A stretch of DNA of 64,000 bases from Carya illinoinensis (Eukaryota; Streptophyta; Magnoliopsida; Fagales; Juglandaceae). The stretch lies in assembly GCF_018687715.1 (NCBI RefSeq), contig NC_056764.1, positions 4,838,501 through 4,902,500 of the forward strand. Reading direction: 5' to 3'. Positions 62,265 to 64,000 of this stretch are shown here, one piece after another; the stretch's first letter is position 1; every line of letters begins with the position of its first letter. The notes beneath the pieces are model-generated. The model made no database searches. It was not told the origin of the DNA and saw only the letters and a program-made list of their open reading frames with translations. The translations under genes were made by a program, and so were the position numbers.

Positions 62265-62766
62265 AACGACCATTCAAGTGCACATTTATAAATGAGATTC
62301 AATAATCACTAAACAGAAAAACTAAGGATAAACAGACCAATCAACTACCTTGAAGCCTTGAAGTGCAACTAAGGAAAAACCAACAACTGAACGACCATTC
62401 AAGTGCACATTTATAAATGAGATTCAATAATCACTAAACAGAAAAACTTAGGATAAACAATCCAATCAACTACCTTGAAGCCTTGAAGTGCAACTAAGGA
62501 AAAACCAAGCACTTAACGACCATTCAAGTGCACATTTATAATTGAGATTCAATAATCACTAAACAGAAAAACTAAGGATAAACCATCCAATCAACTACCT
62601 TGAAGCCTTGAAGTGCAAGTAAGGAAAAACCAACAACTTAACGACCATTCAACTGCACATTTATAATGAAGATTCAATAATCACTAAACAGAAAATTACT
62701 GTGAAAAACCATCCAATCAACAACCTTGAAGCCTTGCTGTTGCTAGTAAAACTAAGGAAAAACATT
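62265..62766. repeat. 125-bp tandem repeat, about 4 copies
   Basis: AACGACCATTCAAGTGCACA (with small changes) starts at 62265, 62390, 62515 and 62640, exactly 125 bp apart. Each unit ends near CCTTGAAGTGCAACTAAGG, and the fourth diverges after about 62720. It sits upstream of the GRF gene start, within the Mutator-like element. Confidence 0.93.
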
Positions 62767-63660
62767 GACTTGAAATCAATAATTAGTTTAAGGCATATGG
62801 TAGATAGGGGCTTTTATTTTCCTAGTTTTCCCAGACCTCCCTAATTTCATTCCTACCCGATGCTATCCTTCATAGCAATATTTCTTTTTTGTAATGTAAC
62901 AACTTTTCCCCAAATTTTCCCAGCAGCCATATGCAGTAAGTATTAAAACCACTCATCTCAAACAGACTCGAAAAAACGATATAATAAAGCTATATGAAAT
63001 TTCTGTGCACAAACCATAAAAACACAAACATCAGACTTGAAGAAATCAAAGTAGCACATTCGACAATATTCAAAAGACACAATGATAGTTGTTCCCTCTT
63101 TCCCACATTCTCTCAGCAACCAAACAGAGCTACAGCAACTTATAAGATCCTAGTCCGCCAATAATACCCAAAACTCAATCCAATCAAACCCAACCGAGCA
63201 GAAAATAAATAAATAGAAAAGAGTTGGTAAAACAAACCAAAACCATTTGAAAGAAGTACATAAATTCGTGCCTTGAGGGTTCTTTGGGAGAGATTCGTGC
63301 CTTGAGGGTCGTGGGTTCGTGTCCCGTCACGGCCTCAGGTGTCAAGACGACGGGGATGGAGGTTTGGGGGAGAGCACGGGGTGAAGACTGAGTGGGTTCT
63401 CTGGGAGGACGATGGGGAGAGGGAGGGCGAGTGGGTTCACGGGTTCGTGTGGGTTAGGGTTAGGGTTGAGAGGGATGATGAGAAAGGAGAGATGAGAGGG
63501 AGAGATGCGAGGGAGATGAGAGGGTTAGGGTTCGGTAGGGAGATGAGAGGGTTAGGGTTCGGTTCGTGTGAGAAGAGAGGACGAGAGAGAAGAGAGAGAC
63601 GAAAGGGACGAGAGAGAAGAGAGAGATGAGAACAAAGTTCAAACACATGCGGGAAGGGAA
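62767..63660. other. Subterminal region of the Mutator-like element
   Basis: No gene supported. 63330-63640 is G/GA-rich with GTTAGGGTTAGGGTT at about 63454 and two more GGTTAGGGTTCGG words. The repeated phrase CGTGCCTTGAGGGT occurs at about 63269 and 63296. Confidence 0.5.
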
Positions 63661-63767
63661 AGCCACCGATGGGATTCAAAAACCAAAACGGCGTCGTTTA
63701 CATTAAGTTGCCACGTAGGAAACGGGGATGCAAAGGGGATGCACCCCGGGGATGTTTAGAATTTTCC

Positions 63768-64000
63768 AAATAAGAAAGAAAAGATCTAGCGCGTAGGAAA
63801 GTTCACCGACCTGACCCGTAAGCACCAAATTTCGACCCGACCCGAATATGTTTCATACCGATTAGGAAATTACCCGTTAACCGATCACCCGAATCCTTCT
63901 TCTCCTTCCTTTTGGAAGCATCGACTTGGCTGGCTGAACTTTAGGCCCTCTCTAAGACCACTGCCCGGTACTCATTTGAGTTTCAAGAATTCGATCCAAG
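63768..64000. other. Flank beyond the Mutator-like element
   Basis: Contains CCGACCTGACCCG/GACCCGACCCG words reminiscent of repeat or promoter sequence; no gene recognised before the window ends. Confidence 0.4.

Larger units (their letters stand above)
53657..63767. mobile_element. Mutator-like element of the FAR1 type with a second gene (10.1 kb)
   Basis: The two edges share related inverted GC-rich sequence: CCCCCGGGGAAGTAACCCC then GCATCC and ACGTGGCA at the left (53672-53716), and on the minus strand at the right CCCCGGGGTGCATCCCC then GCATCCCCG and ACGTGGCAA. AAATAAGAA stands immediately outside both (53648-53656 and 63768-63776), a perfect 9-bp candidate target duplication, the Mutator size. 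Inside are a FAR1-type transposase pseudogene (+), a GRF zinc-finger gene (-), a solo LTR, FAR1-like scraps and a 125-bp array. The unit is inferred from these parts; the ends are diverged and should be treated as provisional. Confidence 0.62.

Noticed and set aside
63439..63560. Telomere-like GTTAGGGTTAGGGTT words
   Set aside because: Only a few units, of the TTAGGG type, not the plant TTTAGGG type, within a G-rich transposon end. Not evidence of a telomeric junction.

Overview
The window reads as nuclear DNA of a woody dicot. It is AT-rich and intron-containing, full of long microsatellites and nested transposons, with plant-type cytochrome P450s and a plant FAR1/FHY3-type protein. The P450s, the UDP-sugar pyrophosphorylase fragment and the ATOS-like fragment resemble what I know from Fagales (walnut, hickory, oak), but that placement is inference. 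I see no tRNA, rRNA, CRISPR or prokaryotic operon.

Host genes. The backbone is a CYP82-type P450 cluster, mostly on the minus strand. Two intact two-exon genes lie at 3448-5239 and 28361-30171 (521 residues each, near-identical, a recent duplication). A third at 43707-45826 is damaged: it has a GC splice donor and a C-terminal frameshift. Three relics follow: a plus-strand pseudogene (31914-33237) and two overlapping-in-content minus-strand fragments (51118-52250 and 53065-53390). The only other host-like coding remnant outside transposons is an ATOS-like pseudogene (6535-10400), split by a 2.6 kb insertion.

Transposons. 19366-26735 is a decayed CACTA element (DUF4216- and DUF4218-like coding) carrying two nested hAT elements, each with its own 8-bp target duplication. 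35527-40613 is a complete-ended CACTA element (CACTACAAGAAAT termini, CAT target duplication) that carries at least four exons of a UDP-sugar pyrophosphorylase gene. 53657-63767 is interpreted as a 10.1 kb Mutator-like element with related GC-rich ends. It holds a FAR1-type transposase pseudogene on the plus strand, split by a 1.34 kb solo LTR, and a small intact two-exon GRF zinc-finger/coiled-coil/membrane gene on the minus strand. This is the most novel-looking unit. Two solo LTRs, a PIF/Harbinger-type MITE, at least six copies of a ~170-bp MITE and several tandem arrays fill much of the rest.

How they fit together. The P450 genes would make membrane-anchored oxygenases of specialised metabolism. 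The rest of the window is a record of how transposons split, decorated and pseudogenised that locus: a MITE at the edge of one duplicated P450 unit, another in a P450 intron, and a solo LTR in a P450 3' region.
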